Notes: a model not told the origin generated them from the sequence alone. A stretch of DNA of 27,128 bases from JAHFJU01 sp964354865 (GCA_964354865.1 CAYHBN010000012.1:1-27128), one strand, 5' to 3'. Positions 8,049 through 16,364 are shown, numbered from the stretch's first letter. Translations and numbers: made by a program.

Positions 8049-9569
8049 ATGACTGAACCAATTTTGCGCGAAGAGGCGCCAATCGCCGAACAGCCTCCGC
8101 CAACGGTAACTCCTCAAAATCTTCTACTAAAAAAATCTTCAAAAAAGAATCCTGTTTCACCAAAACCAAAACGAAAAAAGAAAGTAATTCGTATGACGAG
8201 TGCGGGAAATGTGTTTAAGAAATATTGGAAAATTAATCGCAAAGAATACAACACACAGTACTTCGATTACACAAAAAATGGAGACCTTGTTATTTTCGAG
8301 GGCAACTACCAGTATAACGTTCGTGAACTTGCTGAAAAGTTTGGAACGCCGCTTAAAATTGCGCTTCCCTATGTGATCGAACAACGCGCAGAAGATTTGA
8401 TGGATTTATTCGACGACGTTATTCGTGAATATAAATATCGCGGCCAGTTCTATTATCACTACCCTATGAAGGTGAACCAGAACCGTGAATTTGTTTTGCC
8501 TATTGTGAGCGAAGGCGGAAACCTCGAAACAACTTCGGCGAATGAATTGTGGGTGGTAAAAAGAATGTGGGAGCAACACCGTTTTAACTCTCGTATTAAA
8601 GTTATTTGTAACGGCCCAAAAACACCACAGTACCTTTCACTCATTGAAGAATTAAAATCGAATGGGCTCGACATTGTTCCTATTATTGAAGATTTGTCAG
8701 AGATGGAGTCGCTCTCAAAATATCGCGGGCAAGTTGGTGTGCGTGTCGACATCGATGTGAAAGTTTCGTCATATTGGGATAAACGCGTCGACCGTTTTGG
8801 TCTAGCTGCAGACGATTTGTGGAATTTGGGCAAAATCCGAAATCTTACCACTCTTCACTATCACTCTGGTTCAGAAATTGCAAAAGAAGCCGATATTATT
8901 AAACCGCTCAAGCGAGCGATGGACATTTATCTTCGCCTTAAGAAAATGAATCCTTCACTCGATACCATCGATATTGGGGGAGGATTGCCCGGCAATTACA
9001 ACGGGAAACCCCTCTACACAAGCAAGAGTGTCGTGTACTCAATCGTTAAATTTTTAGATAAATTCTGTCGTGAAAACGAGATTCAACCGCCAAATATTAT
9101 CTGCGAGTGGGGGTCATATGTAGTCGCTCCTGCTCAAATTACCGTTATGTCGGTGGTCAGCAAAAAAGATATTCCCAAAGCTGTTGCAAAACAGTGGTAC
9201 GTATTGGACGGCAGTTTTCAAACGCACCTGCTCGATACATGGGCAATTCATAAACAGTGGCACCTTGTTCCCGTAAATCACGCGAGCGCTAAAAAAATGA
9301 CACGTACGTGGCTTGCTGGTCTTTCGTGTGACTCAGACGATAAATATACGGCTGGCGGCAACTACATCGCGCTCCCCCGCCTTGAAGATCTCGAAGCAAA
9401 CGAAAAGTTGTATATAGCCTTTTTGAATACAGGTAACTATCAAGATGGATTCACCAATCACCACTGCCTTAACTCAGCACCCGCAAAAGTAATTTGCCAA
9501 AATGGTGACGTCACGCTCGTTCGCAAACGCGAAACAGCAGACGAGGTTGGTAAACTGTTCGGATGGTAG
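8049..9569 (+). CDS. speA: Arginine decarboxylase (SpeA type)
   Basis: This is a PLP-dependent fold-III decarboxylase, most like biosynthetic arginine decarboxylase, which makes agmatine for polyamine synthesis. The PLP lysine is K141 in YPMKVNQN, the family signature. A Gly-rich phosphate loop follows (IDIGGGLPGNYNG), then GSYVVAPAQITVMSV, and the Asp-containing active-site block CDSDDKY near residue 430. The C-terminal part has NTGNYQDGF. At 506 residues it is shorter than E. coli SpeA (about 658), lacking much of the inserted helical bundle and C-terminal domain. Residues 1-48 are a Pro/Lys-rich extension (PKPKRKKK) not expected in the core; M49 (8193) is an alternative start. No agmatinase or other polyamine gene is nearby. 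Another substrate in the same family cannot be excluded. Confidence 0.85.
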   Translation: MTEPILREEAPIAEQPPPTVTPQNLLLKKSSKKNPVSPKPKRKKKVIRMTSAGNVFKKYWKINRKEYNTQYFDYTKNGDLVIFEGNYQYNVRELAEKFGTPLKIALPYVIEQRAEDLMDLFDDVIREYKYRGQFYYHYPMKVNQNREFVLPIVSEGGNLETTSANELWVVKRMWEQHRFNSRIKVICNGPKTPQYLSLIEELKSNGLDIVPIIEDLSEMESLSKYRGQVGVRVDIDVKVSSYWDKRVDRFGLAADDLWNLGKIRNLTTLHYHSGSEIAKEADIIKPLKRAMDIYLRLKKMNPSLDTIDIGGGLPGNYNGKPLYTSKSVVYSIVKFLDKFCRENEIQPPNIICEWGSYVVAPAQITVMSVVSKKDIPKAVAKQWYVLDGSFQTHLLDTWAIHKQWHLVPVNHASAKKMTRTWLAGLSCDSDDKYTAGGNYIALPRLEDLEANEKLYIAFLNTGNYQDGFTNHHCLNSAPAKVICQNGDVTLVRKRETADEVGKLFGW

Positions 9570-9586
9570 CCAAAAAGATGCTTTTA

Positions 9587-9595
9587 TGCTATAAT
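9587..9595 (+). promoter_or_regulatory. Extended -10 promoter for 9625 gene
   Basis: TGCTATAAT is a perfect extended -10 element with no clear -35 box. Transcription would start near 9602, giving a leader of about 22 bases made almost only of A and T before the ATG at 9625. There is no Shine-Dalgarno sequence in that leader. Confidence 0.6.
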
Positions 9596-9624
9596 TTAAA
9601 CAATAAATAATTAATAAAATAAAT

Positions 9625-10443
9625 ATGCCTAAAAGTGAAGCTAAAAATACGCCAGGTGGGCTTGAGAGGGTAAATAAAAATACTCATGCTGAAACCGCCG
9701 AGTCATATAATGAGAAATTACGAGAATTAAATCTAAAAAATATTCGTGATTTTTTTAAAAATCCCAAAATAAAAAATACGTTAAAAAATGCTGCTGAAGG
9801 CTATGCGGATAAAGATGCTTCAGGCAATTACTTGAATAAAGGTCCAAAAATGCCATTCGAAAAAATCATTAAGCTGCCTGATGTAGAACAAATCTTTAAA
9901 ATGTACAAAAATTCAGATGATTATGGAAAGCTCTATATAGAAAGACAGATAAAAGACATGGTAAATAATGAAAGTGACGACTATAACTCTGATTTTATTG
10001 GTGGTCTTTTTTATGGTGATTACCCTGGCCATGAAAGTTTTAATAACATGGGAAGACCAAATACCTCAGAAATGCGCACAAAAAGAAATAAGGAGGTTGC
10101 TGATGATTTCATAAATGGAAAATTACAATTGCAACTTGTAGATGAATTTACCGCTGATGCTGGTGCCGACAAGAAGAAAGGTACAATCACCGTCCGAACT
10201 TCTTATGGTAAAAAAAGAGAGGCTGAGTATAGTAATTTAATCGGTATTATTGAATTGGTTAATCCAAATAGAAAAATTGCAGTTGATGGCTTGAAGTCCC
10301 GTACCACTGTTGAGAATGGCCAAACCGACGTAACTGTATATGAAGTGCCAGGACTCGAAAACGATGGCTGGTCAGACAATAGAATAAAATATTATAAGGC
10401 AGACCCAGCTATAGTGGATCCAATTGAGTTTATTATTAAGTAA
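9625..10443 (+). CDS. Unrecognised charged soluble protein, 272 aa
   Basis: A 272-residue Lys/Asn/Asp-rich protein that I do not recognise. There is no signal peptide or membrane helix. The N-terminal 160 residues look helical (SYNEKLRELNLKNIRDFF). The C-terminal 100 look like a small beta domain (KGTITVRTSYGKKREAEY to VTVYEVPGLEND). Its DNA is visibly more AT-rich than the flanking speA and PBP genes, and its codons lean to AAA, AAT and ATA, which may indicate a separate origin or weak expression constraint. It has its own extended -10 promoter. The next gene, a membrane protein, starts inside its last 20 bases, so the two are probably translated from one mRNA and may act together. Confidence 0.75.
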   Translation: MPKSEAKNTPGGLERVNKNTHAETAESYNEKLRELNLKNIRDFFKNPKIKNTLKNAAEGYADKDASGNYLNKGPKMPFEKIIKLPDVEQIFKMYKNSDDYGKLYIERQIKDMVNNESDDYNSDFIGGLFYGDYPGHESFNNMGRPNTSEMRTKRNKEVADDFINGKLQLQLVDEFTADAGADKKKGTITVRTSYGKKREAEYSNLIGIIELVNPNRKIAVDGLKSRTTVENGQTDVTVYEVPGLENDGWSDNRIKYYKADPAIVDPIEFIIK

Positions 10444-11305
10444 TCTCAGTTCTCTGACACCTCTCTCCCTCTCTCTTTTCTTCGCCCTCGGCATCTTTCT
10501 ACAAGGTGTGGTTTTAATGATTGTGAGCGGAAACCTAAAACGTTTTATCGTTCTTACCTCTTCGGCGAGCGCCGTAAGTTATGTATCAACGCTCGTAATC
10601 CCAAACCTCGCCGCGCAAAATTATGACAACACACTTTTTGCTATAACTATTTTATTTTCACTCCTTTTTTCAGCCGGAATCGCCGTCTTTTTCAAAACAG
10701 GAATTATTCGTGCAATAAACGAACGATATGTGTTACTCATAAATATAGTATTCATATATTTTCTGTTTGCCTCGCACAGCTACAATAAACTTAATGGCAT
10801 TTTCTTTTTATACGCGCTTTTTGCCACGGCATTAACACTATTTAATGCATTCACTCAAAATCCTCTCACTCGCTTGAAAAAAATATACCTTTACGTCTGG
10901 CTCATTTTCATGAGCAGTTTTATGATGATTAAAGACATGGTTAGTTGGTTTAAGACCGATGCATCGCTTTTTCCCGAGTTGTTTACCCCTTTCGCGATCG
11001 TAATAAAAGGAATGAGTTTTTGCATGCTCTTCTCATATGTGGCATACCTTTTGTTTTTCTTACTCTTTGGACTTATTGATTTTGATAAAGAAATAAAAAT
11101 AACACGCCAGCACCCGACATTACGAAATATCATCGACAGACGATTCTCAAATGAACAACTCACTAAATACGAGGCGCTACTTATAATAGTGATTGGCAGT
11201 GGAGCTCTCATCACAAATCACTTTCTACAAATCATTACTTACCAAATACTTGTTGGCATTCTTATAATCACGCTTCCTTTTTTGGCAAATAAAAAACAAA
11301 AGTAA
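10424..11305 (+). CDS. Unrecognised multi-pass membrane protein, 293 aa
   Basis: An integral membrane protein with about eight hydrophobic segments, for example SLFFALGIFLQGVVLMIVS, LFAITILFSLLFSAGIAVFF, YVLLINIVFIYFLFA and LLIIVIGSGALI. A charged cytoplasmic-looking loop (FDKEIKITRQHPTLRNIIDR) lies before the last two segments. I recognise no transporter or enzyme motif. The start is a TTG at 10424 that overlaps the preceding gene by 20 bases; the first in-frame ATG (10517) would remove the first membrane segment, so TTG is preferred but not certain. It shares AT-rich composition with the preceding soluble gene and is probably co-translated with it. Confidence 0.75.
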   Translation: MSLLLSNLSSLTPLSLSLFFALGIFLQGVVLMIVSGNLKRFIVLTSSASAVSYVSTLVIPNLAAQNYDNTLFAITILFSLLFSAGIAVFFKTGIIRAINERYVLLINIVFIYFLFASHSYNKLNGIFFLYALFATALTLFNAFTQNPLTRLKKIYLYVWLIFMSSFMMIKDMVSWFKTDASLFPELFTPFAIVIKGMSFCMLFSYVAYLLFFLLFGLIDFDKEIKITRQHPTLRNIIDRRFSNEQLTKYEALLIIVIGSGALITNHFLQIITYQILVGILIITLPFLANKKQK

Positions 11306-11375
11306 ACATAGTACGAACCCAAGATTTAATACTAGTAACAGATCTATTACACTAGATTTAGGCAGTTTTGTCTTG

Positions 11376-11384
11376 TGCTATACT
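11376..11384 (+). promoter_or_regulatory. Extended -10 promoter for the PBP gene
   Basis: TGCTATACT is an extended -10 element ending 12 bases before the ATG at 11397, so the leader would be about six bases. This argues for the ATG and against the TTG at 11373, which would lie upstream of the transcript start. Confidence 0.6.
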
Positions 11385-11396
11385 GTATCCACATAC

Positions 11397-14144
11397 ATGA
11401 GTAACATAGCTCGCTCTTTCTTCAAGCGGTATAAAAAATCGCAACACGGTGTTGTAAAAGGTAGCTCTTCAAAAATAAAGCCCCGCCGCCTTTTATCATG
11501 GATCGTATTGATATGTATCAGCGCCGCTCTTTTTGCTGCATTTGCCTTAACAATCTTGGTTGTTGCACTTTCAATCGGCCTGCCAGACGTTCGTCAGTTC
11601 GACAAACTCGCAGGCACCCAGTCAACGGTAATTTACGATAAAAGTGGAGGGATTTTATACACACTCCACGGTGAAGAAAACCGAAAATACGTGCAGCTCT
11701 CTGAAATATCTCCATTCCTGCAAAAGGCAACACTTGCTATTGAAGATGACCAATTCTACTACCACGCAGGCTTTGATTTAACGGGTATCGCTGCAGCAGT
11801 ACTGCACGAAACGCTCGGCATTGGTAATGCCCGCGGTGGATCAACGATCACCCAACAGCTCGCAAAAAATTCATTTTTGAACGCCGAACGTTCATACACG
11901 CGTAAATTAAAAGAACTCATTTTGGCGGTACGCCTCGAACGCGCCTACGATAAAAACAAGATTTTAGAATTGTACTTAAACCGCATTCCCTACGGCTCAA
12001 ACGCCTATGGAAGCGAGATGGCTTCACAGCTATATTTCGGCAAACCGGCTCGCGAATTAACGCTCGCCGAGAGCGTCGTGCTCGCAGGTCTGCCACAGTT
12101 GCCTACCTACTATTCTCCATACGGCCCTCACCTCTATTCAAAAATTGAAAAAGAAATCACCGCAGACACAAAAGCCAATGACATAACGAACAAAGACTAT
12201 ACCGGTGGACTTATTGGCAAAGCCGTTGTACTCGAGAATGGCGAAACGGTCTTTTTACCTGGCCGTGCCGACGTGGTTCTACGTCGTATGAACGAGCTTG
12301 GCATTATAAATAAGAGTGAGAAAGATGCCGCGAGTGAAGAACTACAGAAACTCGTATTCACCAAGCACAGCGAAAGTTTTAAGGCTGAACACTTTGTCTT
12401 CGAAGTGAGAAATCAGCTCGAGACCATGTTAGGTAAAGAGGTTCTTGCTCAAGGCGGCCTTCAAGTACAAACGACCCTCGACCCCGTACTACAGACTATC
12501 GCCGAAGACTCTCTCAAAAAACAAATTGAGAAACAAAAAGACGTATATAACGTCTCTACGGGAGCACTCTTCTCTATAAACGTAAAAACGGGCGAAATTA
12601 TTTCAATGGTTGGTGCCGCTGATTACTTCGATACAGAAGCTCACGGAAACGTAAATCACGTGATGGCAAAACGGCAACCGGGCTCAAGCTTTAAACCATT
12701 CATCTACGCAAAAGCATTCGCAAATCGCTTCGCGCCAGCAACCATTATTTACGATACCCCAACTGACTTTGGCAACTACAAGCCAAAGAATTACGACGGT
12801 ACTTTTATGGGACCAATGACTATTCGACGCGCACTCGCTCAATCACGAAATATTCCCGCAATTAAGGCGTACTTTATGGCCGGCCAACAAGCCGAGATCA
12901 TGCCATTTGTAAAATCGCTTGGATTGGATTCACTTAATCCTGACACTGAATATGGCCCATCGCTCGCACTTGGTACGGGTGAGACTTCTCTCTATGATAT
13001 GGTTCGCGGATTCAGTGCCTTTGCCACGGGAGGCAATAAAGTAACACCGTATGCAATTGCAAAAATTACGACAAATGCCGGCGACGTTCTCTACGACCGT
13101 ACAACCGATCCCTCAGCTGCAACTCCGCCGCAGTCGGTTATGGATCCTCAAGTAGCTTACTTAATTTCGAGCATACTCTCTGACCATAGCGTAAACCTTG
13201 GACAACGATTAAATATTGCCGATCACACGGTCGCCGTAAAAACAGGTACAAGTACTGCCGGCCAATCGAAGGATGGCATTGTCTACCCTTCGAACGTATG
13301 GACAATCGGATACACACCAACTATTGCAACGGGTGTTTGGGCGGGTAATAGCGATGGAAAAACACTCAAAGTTCTTGCTGATGGATACAATATCGCAGCT
13401 CCTGTTTGGAACGAATATATGACAGCCGCACTTAAAGAAATTCCCGATGAAAAATTCACCGTGCCACAAGGAATCGTAACAAAAACTGTCTCAAAGGCGA
13501 GCGGCAAATTGGCTTCAGAAACCACTCCAGGCGATATGAAAATCTCAGACTCATTTGCGAGTTTCTCTGTGCCTACCGAAGTAGACACCTCGGTAAAAGT
13601 TATAAAAGTGGTCAAAGAAGACGGCTTGCTGCCAAACGAATTCACACCTGAAGACGCAATTGAAGAACGTACCTTCATTGATCATAAAGACCCCATTGAT
13701 ACCTTCCCAAGTTGGCTTGAGGGTATTAAAAAATGGGTAGCGTCAAACAAAGAAAAGAATCCAACATTCCCTGCATTCCCTCCTACCGAAACGACAAAAA
13801 TATTTACGGCACAAACCGCCGCAAGCAAGCCGACAATTTCGTTCACTATGCCAACCGCATATGAAATTATTACGACTCGTGAGTTCGCGGTAGATGTTTC
13901 TATAAGTGCTGCAAATGGAGTTAAAAAGGTTATGTACTTTATGGGAGATCGCACGACTCCGAACGTAACCAAATTTACTGAACCATTTAAAACAAAGCTG
14001 CGATTCCCCAAAGATGCACCCGCAGGCCCGTTCACCATAAGCGTGAAAATAATCGACGATGTTGGTTACTCTGCCGAAGCAAAACTTGATATTAAATACG
14101 AGCCTATCGTGACTCCAACTGTTACAGAGCCTGTCGCCGAATGA
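11397..14144 (+). CDS. mrcA: Class A penicillin-binding protein (PBP1A)
   Basis: A bifunctional peptidoglycan synthase of 915 residues. A basic cytoplasmic tail is followed by one membrane helix (about 34-60). The GT51 transglycosylase domain follows, with catalytic Glu116 in IEDDQFYYHAGFD, then GGSTITQQLAKNSF and RKLKELILAVRLE. The transpeptidase domain has the three active-site motifs: SSFK (Ser430), SRN (in AQSRNIPAIK) and KTGT near residue 614. A long linker between the two domains (KANDITNKDYTGGLIGK and on) is larger than in E. coli. After the transpeptidase domain comes a Thr/Pro-rich region, then a C-terminal Ig-like domain at about 810-905 (KPTISFTMPTAYEI and on), which could bind wall material. 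The start is set by the extended -10 box just upstream. All catalytic residues are present, so it should be active. Confidence 0.95.
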   Translation: MSNIARSFFKRYKKSQHGVVKGSSSKIKPRRLLSWIVLICISAALFAAFALTILVVALSIGLPDVRQFDKLAGTQSTVIYDKSGGILYTLHGEENRKYVQLSEISPFLQKATLAIEDDQFYYHAGFDLTGIAAAVLHETLGIGNARGGSTITQQLAKNSFLNAERSYTRKLKELILAVRLERAYDKNKILELYLNRIPYGSNAYGSEMASQLYFGKPARELTLAESVVLAGLPQLPTYYSPYGPHLYSKIEKEITADTKANDITNKDYTGGLIGKAVVLENGETVFLPGRADVVLRRMNELGIINKSEKDAASEELQKLVFTKHSESFKAEHFVFEVRNQLETMLGKEVLAQGGLQVQTTLDPVLQTIAEDSLKKQIEKQKDVYNVSTGALFSINVKTGEIISMVGAADYFDTEAHGNVNHVMAKRQPGSSFKPFIYAKAFANRFAPATIIYDTPTDFGNYKPKNYDGTFMGPMTIRRALAQSRNIPAIKAYFMAGQQAEIMPFVKSLGLDSLNPDTEYGPSLALGTGETSLYDMVRGFSAFATGGNKVTPYAIAKITTNAGDVLYDRTTDPSAATPPQSVMDPQVAYLISSILSDHSVNLGQRLNIADHTVAVKTGTSTAGQSKDGIVYPSNVWTIGYTPTIATGVWAGNSDGKTLKVLADGYNIAAPVWNEYMTAALKEIPDEKFTVPQGIVTKTVSKASGKLASETTPGDMKISDSFASFSVPTEVDTSVKVIKVVKEDGLLPNEFTPEDAIEERTFIDHKDPIDTFPSWLEGIKKWVASNKEKNPTFPAFPPTETTKIFTAQTAASKPTISFTMPTAYEIITTREFAVDVSISAANGVKKVMYFMGDRTTPNVTKFTEPFKTKLRFPKDAPAGPFTISVKIIDDVGYSAEAKLDIKYEPIVTPTVTEPVAE

Positions 14145-14159
14145 GCGTAACGTATTGGC

Positions 14160-15005
14160 TTAGGCAAAAAATCCTTCTTTTTTTAAATCTACAAAGATTT
14201 TTGATATGCGCTTTTGTGCTTTGTTTTTTGAGGCGTTATCTATATCTCTGTTTTTTGCAACCGCTTGTTGTACCTTTCGCAGCGAAAAGTTTTTCTTTTT
14301 TTCTTGTGAAGTTTGAAGATACAGCTCAAGGATTTTCCCGCGCAGCTGCCTATCTGACCCTTCAAACTTACTTTGCTTTACATAGTGTTTGCTCGCCCTC
14401 GAGGGATTTACGCGCGTGCGCTTAAGCATGCTCCCGTAATCCATAAGCGCGTAATACCACTCTCGAGGATTTTTGAGATCGAGCGCAGCCTGAATAAGAG
14501 GTAGTAACTCGGTGTCAGAAATTTTATGAAGAGGATTTTGAACCAACTCTTTTTTGAAATAGTAATCAATAAAAACAGTGCGAATGTTGGTTTCAATAAA
14601 TACGTGCGGCTGATTAAAGGCATATACCAAAATCGCGGCGGCAGTCGCATGCCCAATTCCCGGCAACGCGTCGAGTGCTTCAATCGTACGAGGAAACAGT
14701 CCTTTAAAATCTTTCATCACAATTTCTGCAGATTTTTTCACATGCAGCGCTCGTCGGTTGTATCCCAATCCTTTCCAAACTTTTAATACCTCACCCACCG
14801 AAGCTGCCGCCAATTCTTCAATCGTCCCAAACTCGCTCAAAAATTCTTCGTATTTTTCACGCACTCTGTCTACCTGTGTCTGCTGTAGCATTATCTCCGA
14901 AATCCAAATTCGGTATGGATCACTCGTCTCGCGCCACGGCATAGCGCGTTTGTGGGTAGCGTAGTAATCAAGTATTTTTTTACGAAAAACAGGGAGAGAT
15001 TTCAT
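14160..15005 (-). CDS. mutY: MutY-like DNA glycosylase without Fe-S site
   Basis: A helix-hairpin-helix DNA glycosylase of the MutY/Nth superfamily, closest to A/G-specific adenine glycosylase. Seen, numbered from the upstream ATG at 15011: WISEIMLQQTQV, with Glu39 matching the MutY catalytic glutamate; GLGYNRRA; and the hairpin LPGIGHATA at 116-124. The conserved aspartate after the hairpin (DGNV in MutY, DTH in Nth) is Glu140 here, in FIETNIRTVF. The four-cysteine Fe-S loop that normally follows is absent, replaced by RTRVNPSRASKHY, and there is no C-terminal NUDIX-like 8-oxoG domain. The length is about 281 residues against about 350 in E. coli. ATG 15005 is chosen because TAGAAT (15019 to 15014) ends 8 bases before it; ATG 15011 is the alternative. 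It converges on the PBP gene with a 15-base gap. Confidence 0.85.
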   Translation of the reverse strand: MKSLPVFRKKILDYYATHKRAMPWRETSDPYRIWISEIMLQQTQVDRVREKYEEFLSEFGTIEELAAASVGEVLKVWKGLGYNRRALHVKKSAEIVMKDFKGLFPRTIEALDALPGIGHATAAAILVYAFNQPHVFIETNIRTVFIDYYFKKELVQNPLHKISDTELLPLIQAALDLKNPREWYYALMDYGSMLKRTRVNPSRASKHYVKQSKFEGSDRQLRGKILELYLQTSQEKKKNFSLRKVQQAVAKNRDIDNASKNKAQKRISKIFVDLKKEGFFA

Positions 15006-15139
15006 GCACATTCATTCTAATCACAATCACTCTTTGCCGCCATCGTCAGGTTCAGGAACACCACTTGGACTGGCTGAAATTTGTTAAATACCGATCGTAA
15101 CTACACATCATAACCACGAAAAGTCAAATCCGCATCATA

Positions 15140-15165
15140 AAAAATGGTGCTTCTAAGCCATTTTT
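15140..15165. terminator. A/T-flanked hairpin, terminator-like
   Basis: AAAAATGG (15140-15147) pairs with CCATTTTT (15158-15165) around a ten-base loop, and GCTT/AAGC can partly pair inside it. A runs on one side and T runs on the other make it terminator-like in both directions. The rest of 15012-15205 shows no convincing gene. A possible -10 (TATAGT, 15170-15175) could serve the tRNA. Confidence 0.4.
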
Positions 15166-15205
15166 AAGATATAGTACCGCGGAACACAATGATATCTATA
15201 CGCAT

Positions 15206-15280
15206 CGGGGTGTCGTATAAAGGCTATTATACACGGCTGGGGGTCGTGCGACCCGGGTTCAATTCCCGGCACCCCGACCA
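15206..15280 (+). tRNA. tRNA-Pro (anticodon GGG)
   Basis: A 75-base cloverleaf with an encoded CCA end. Acceptor strands CGGGGTG and CACCCCG pair fully, followed by A and CCA. The anticodon stem CACGG/TCGTG closes the loop CTGGGGG, giving anticodon GGG after the invariant T. The T arm is CCGGG/CCCGG with loop TTCAATT. The D arm is AT-rich and weak (one T-T opposition), with GG present in the loop. The variable loop is four bases. Anticodon GGG reads CCC and CCU proline codons. Confidence 0.93.
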
Positions 15281-15500
15281 AGAGCGTGAGCACAAGCTCG
15301 AAGAGCGCCGTGCGAATGCCTTGGGAGGCTGTCCCGCAAGGCGGGGCACCCCGACCAGGTTTGCGAAGCAAACCCGCGCACGCGTGTACCCTGCCATTCA
15401 CACCACCCGCAGAAGCGGGTACCCGGTAAGTGGTACTCCGTACCAAACGCGTGCTTAGCACTCTCACCATGAGCGAAGCGAATACCATATTTTCTCCCAC
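15281..15500. repeat. Cluster of tight mini-hairpins after tRNA-Pro
   Basis: This 220-base gap has no convincing gene but carries at least five perfect or near-perfect hairpins with 3-4 base loops. They are GTCCCGC-AAG-GCGGGGC (15331-15347), GGTTTGC-GAA-GCAAACC (15358-15374), ACCCGC-AGAA-GCGGGT (15405-15420), TGGTAC-TCC-GTACCA (15431-15445) and GTGC-TTA-GCAC (15451-15461). At 15345-15357 it also repeats the last 13 bases of the tRNA (GGCACCCCGACCA). Function unknown; repetitive extragenic palindrome-like material or transcript 3'-end structures are possible. Confidence 0.6.
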
Positions 15501-16202
15501 ATGAAAAAATCCCTCATCATCTATCAAGACCAATACCTCATCGCGGTTAATAAACCACCGCGCGTTGCCTGCGTGGCATCGAAAGATATTCCCTATAAAG
15601 ACACGCTCACGGCGATGGTAGAAAAAGAGGCAGCTAAATTAGATATTCCGCTCAAACCCTTTTTGCTTCATCGTCTCGACTTTCCTACCTCGGGCGTTAT
15701 GCTCTTTGGCGTTAATCCCTCTAAACGAGAACAACTTGAATCAATTGTACGACACAGCGCAGGCAGCGAGCACCCTACAACAAAAACATACGTAGCCCTT
15801 GTTATTGGTGCACCCCGCGATGCTGGTGTAATCGAGCAAAAATTACCCTCACGAGCTAAGGGCGAGCTCATTAATGCACATACTGAATATAAAGTTATCA
15901 AGCGAGCACCGGGCAATTTCTGCTCACTGGTAGAGGCAAAAATAACCACGGGGCGCAAGCACCAAATCCGTCGACACTTTGCATCAATTAAATCACCGGT
16001 CGTAATGGATGATCGCTATGGCGATGCCCTCTTTAATCGCCGTTTCAGACTCACCTTCCGCCTTGGCCGACTTTTCTTGCACGCACAAAAGATCAGCTTC
16101 TGGCATCCAATCCTCGAAAAAAACATTACGATCGAAGCCCCAATGGCACCCGATTTAAAGGTCACCTTAAAGCGTGTAGAATACCTTCGCCCCAAAGATT
16201 AA
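15501..16202 (+). CDS. RluA-family pseudouridine synthase
   Basis: This 233-residue protein belongs to the RluA/RluC/RluD family, which converts uridine to pseudouridine in rRNA or tRNA. The catalytic aspartate is in HRLDFPTSGVMLF, near residue 56. Other family blocks are KTYVALVIG, TGRKHQIRRHFAS and the C-terminal LFLHAQKISFWHP. The start fits the family (YQDQYLIAVNKP near the N-terminus), so there is no S4 domain; the product is a short, catalytic-domain-only form. The exact target (RluA, RluC, RluD or TruC type) cannot be told from the sequence. It lies just after the hairpin cluster and 162 bases before efp. A 9-base direct repeat (ATTAAGAAC, 16198 and 16209) covers its stop codon. Confidence 0.9.
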   Translation: MKKSLIIYQDQYLIAVNKPPRVACVASKDIPYKDTLTAMVEKEAAKLDIPLKPFLLHRLDFPTSGVMLFGVNPSKREQLESIVRHSAGSEHPTTKTYVALVIGAPRDAGVIEQKLPSRAKGELINAHTEYKVIKRAPGNFCSLVEAKITTGRKHQIRRHFASIKSPVVMDDRYGDALFNRRFRLTFRLGRLFLHAQKISFWHPILEKNITIEAPMAPDLKVTLKRVEYLRPKD

Positions 16203-16246
16203 GAACGAATTAAGAACATCGCATGACTCCGCCATTGCGCTTTCTG

Positions 16247-16275
16247 TTGCCAGTTTTGCGCCCTATAGTTATACT
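16247..16275 (+). promoter_or_regulatory. Candidate efp promoter
   Basis: TTGCCA (16247-16252) and TATACT (16270-16275) are 17 bp apart, one of the best sigma-70-like matches in the window. Transcription would start near 16282. The 83-base leader to the ATG is pyrimidine-rich near its end (CCTCTAACCCTCCATTCCC), with no Shine-Dalgarno sequence. Confidence 0.6.
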
Positions 16276-16364
16276 GCTGCGCAGCTGGGTCTTGTTGCAT
16301 GCTGCTGAATCCTCTAGCTCTCGCGTAACACGTCTCCCACAAACTCCTCTAACCCTCCATTCCC

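Noticed and set aside
13283..14038. Two reverse-strand frames of 131 and 118 codons inside the PBP gene
   Set aside because: Shadows of a clear coding gene; products are low-complexity Val/Ser-rich with no signal.
15004..15087. Small His-rich plus-strand ORF (MHIHSNHNHSLPP) preceded by GGGAGAG
   Set aside because: It is only 27 residues, overlaps the start of mutY, and the GGGAGAG lies within mutY codons on the opposite strand; chance is the simpler explanation.
15153..15533. Reverse-strand reading frame of 126 codons across the tRNA
   Set aside because: It runs through tRNA-Pro and the hairpin cluster, so it is not a plausible gene.
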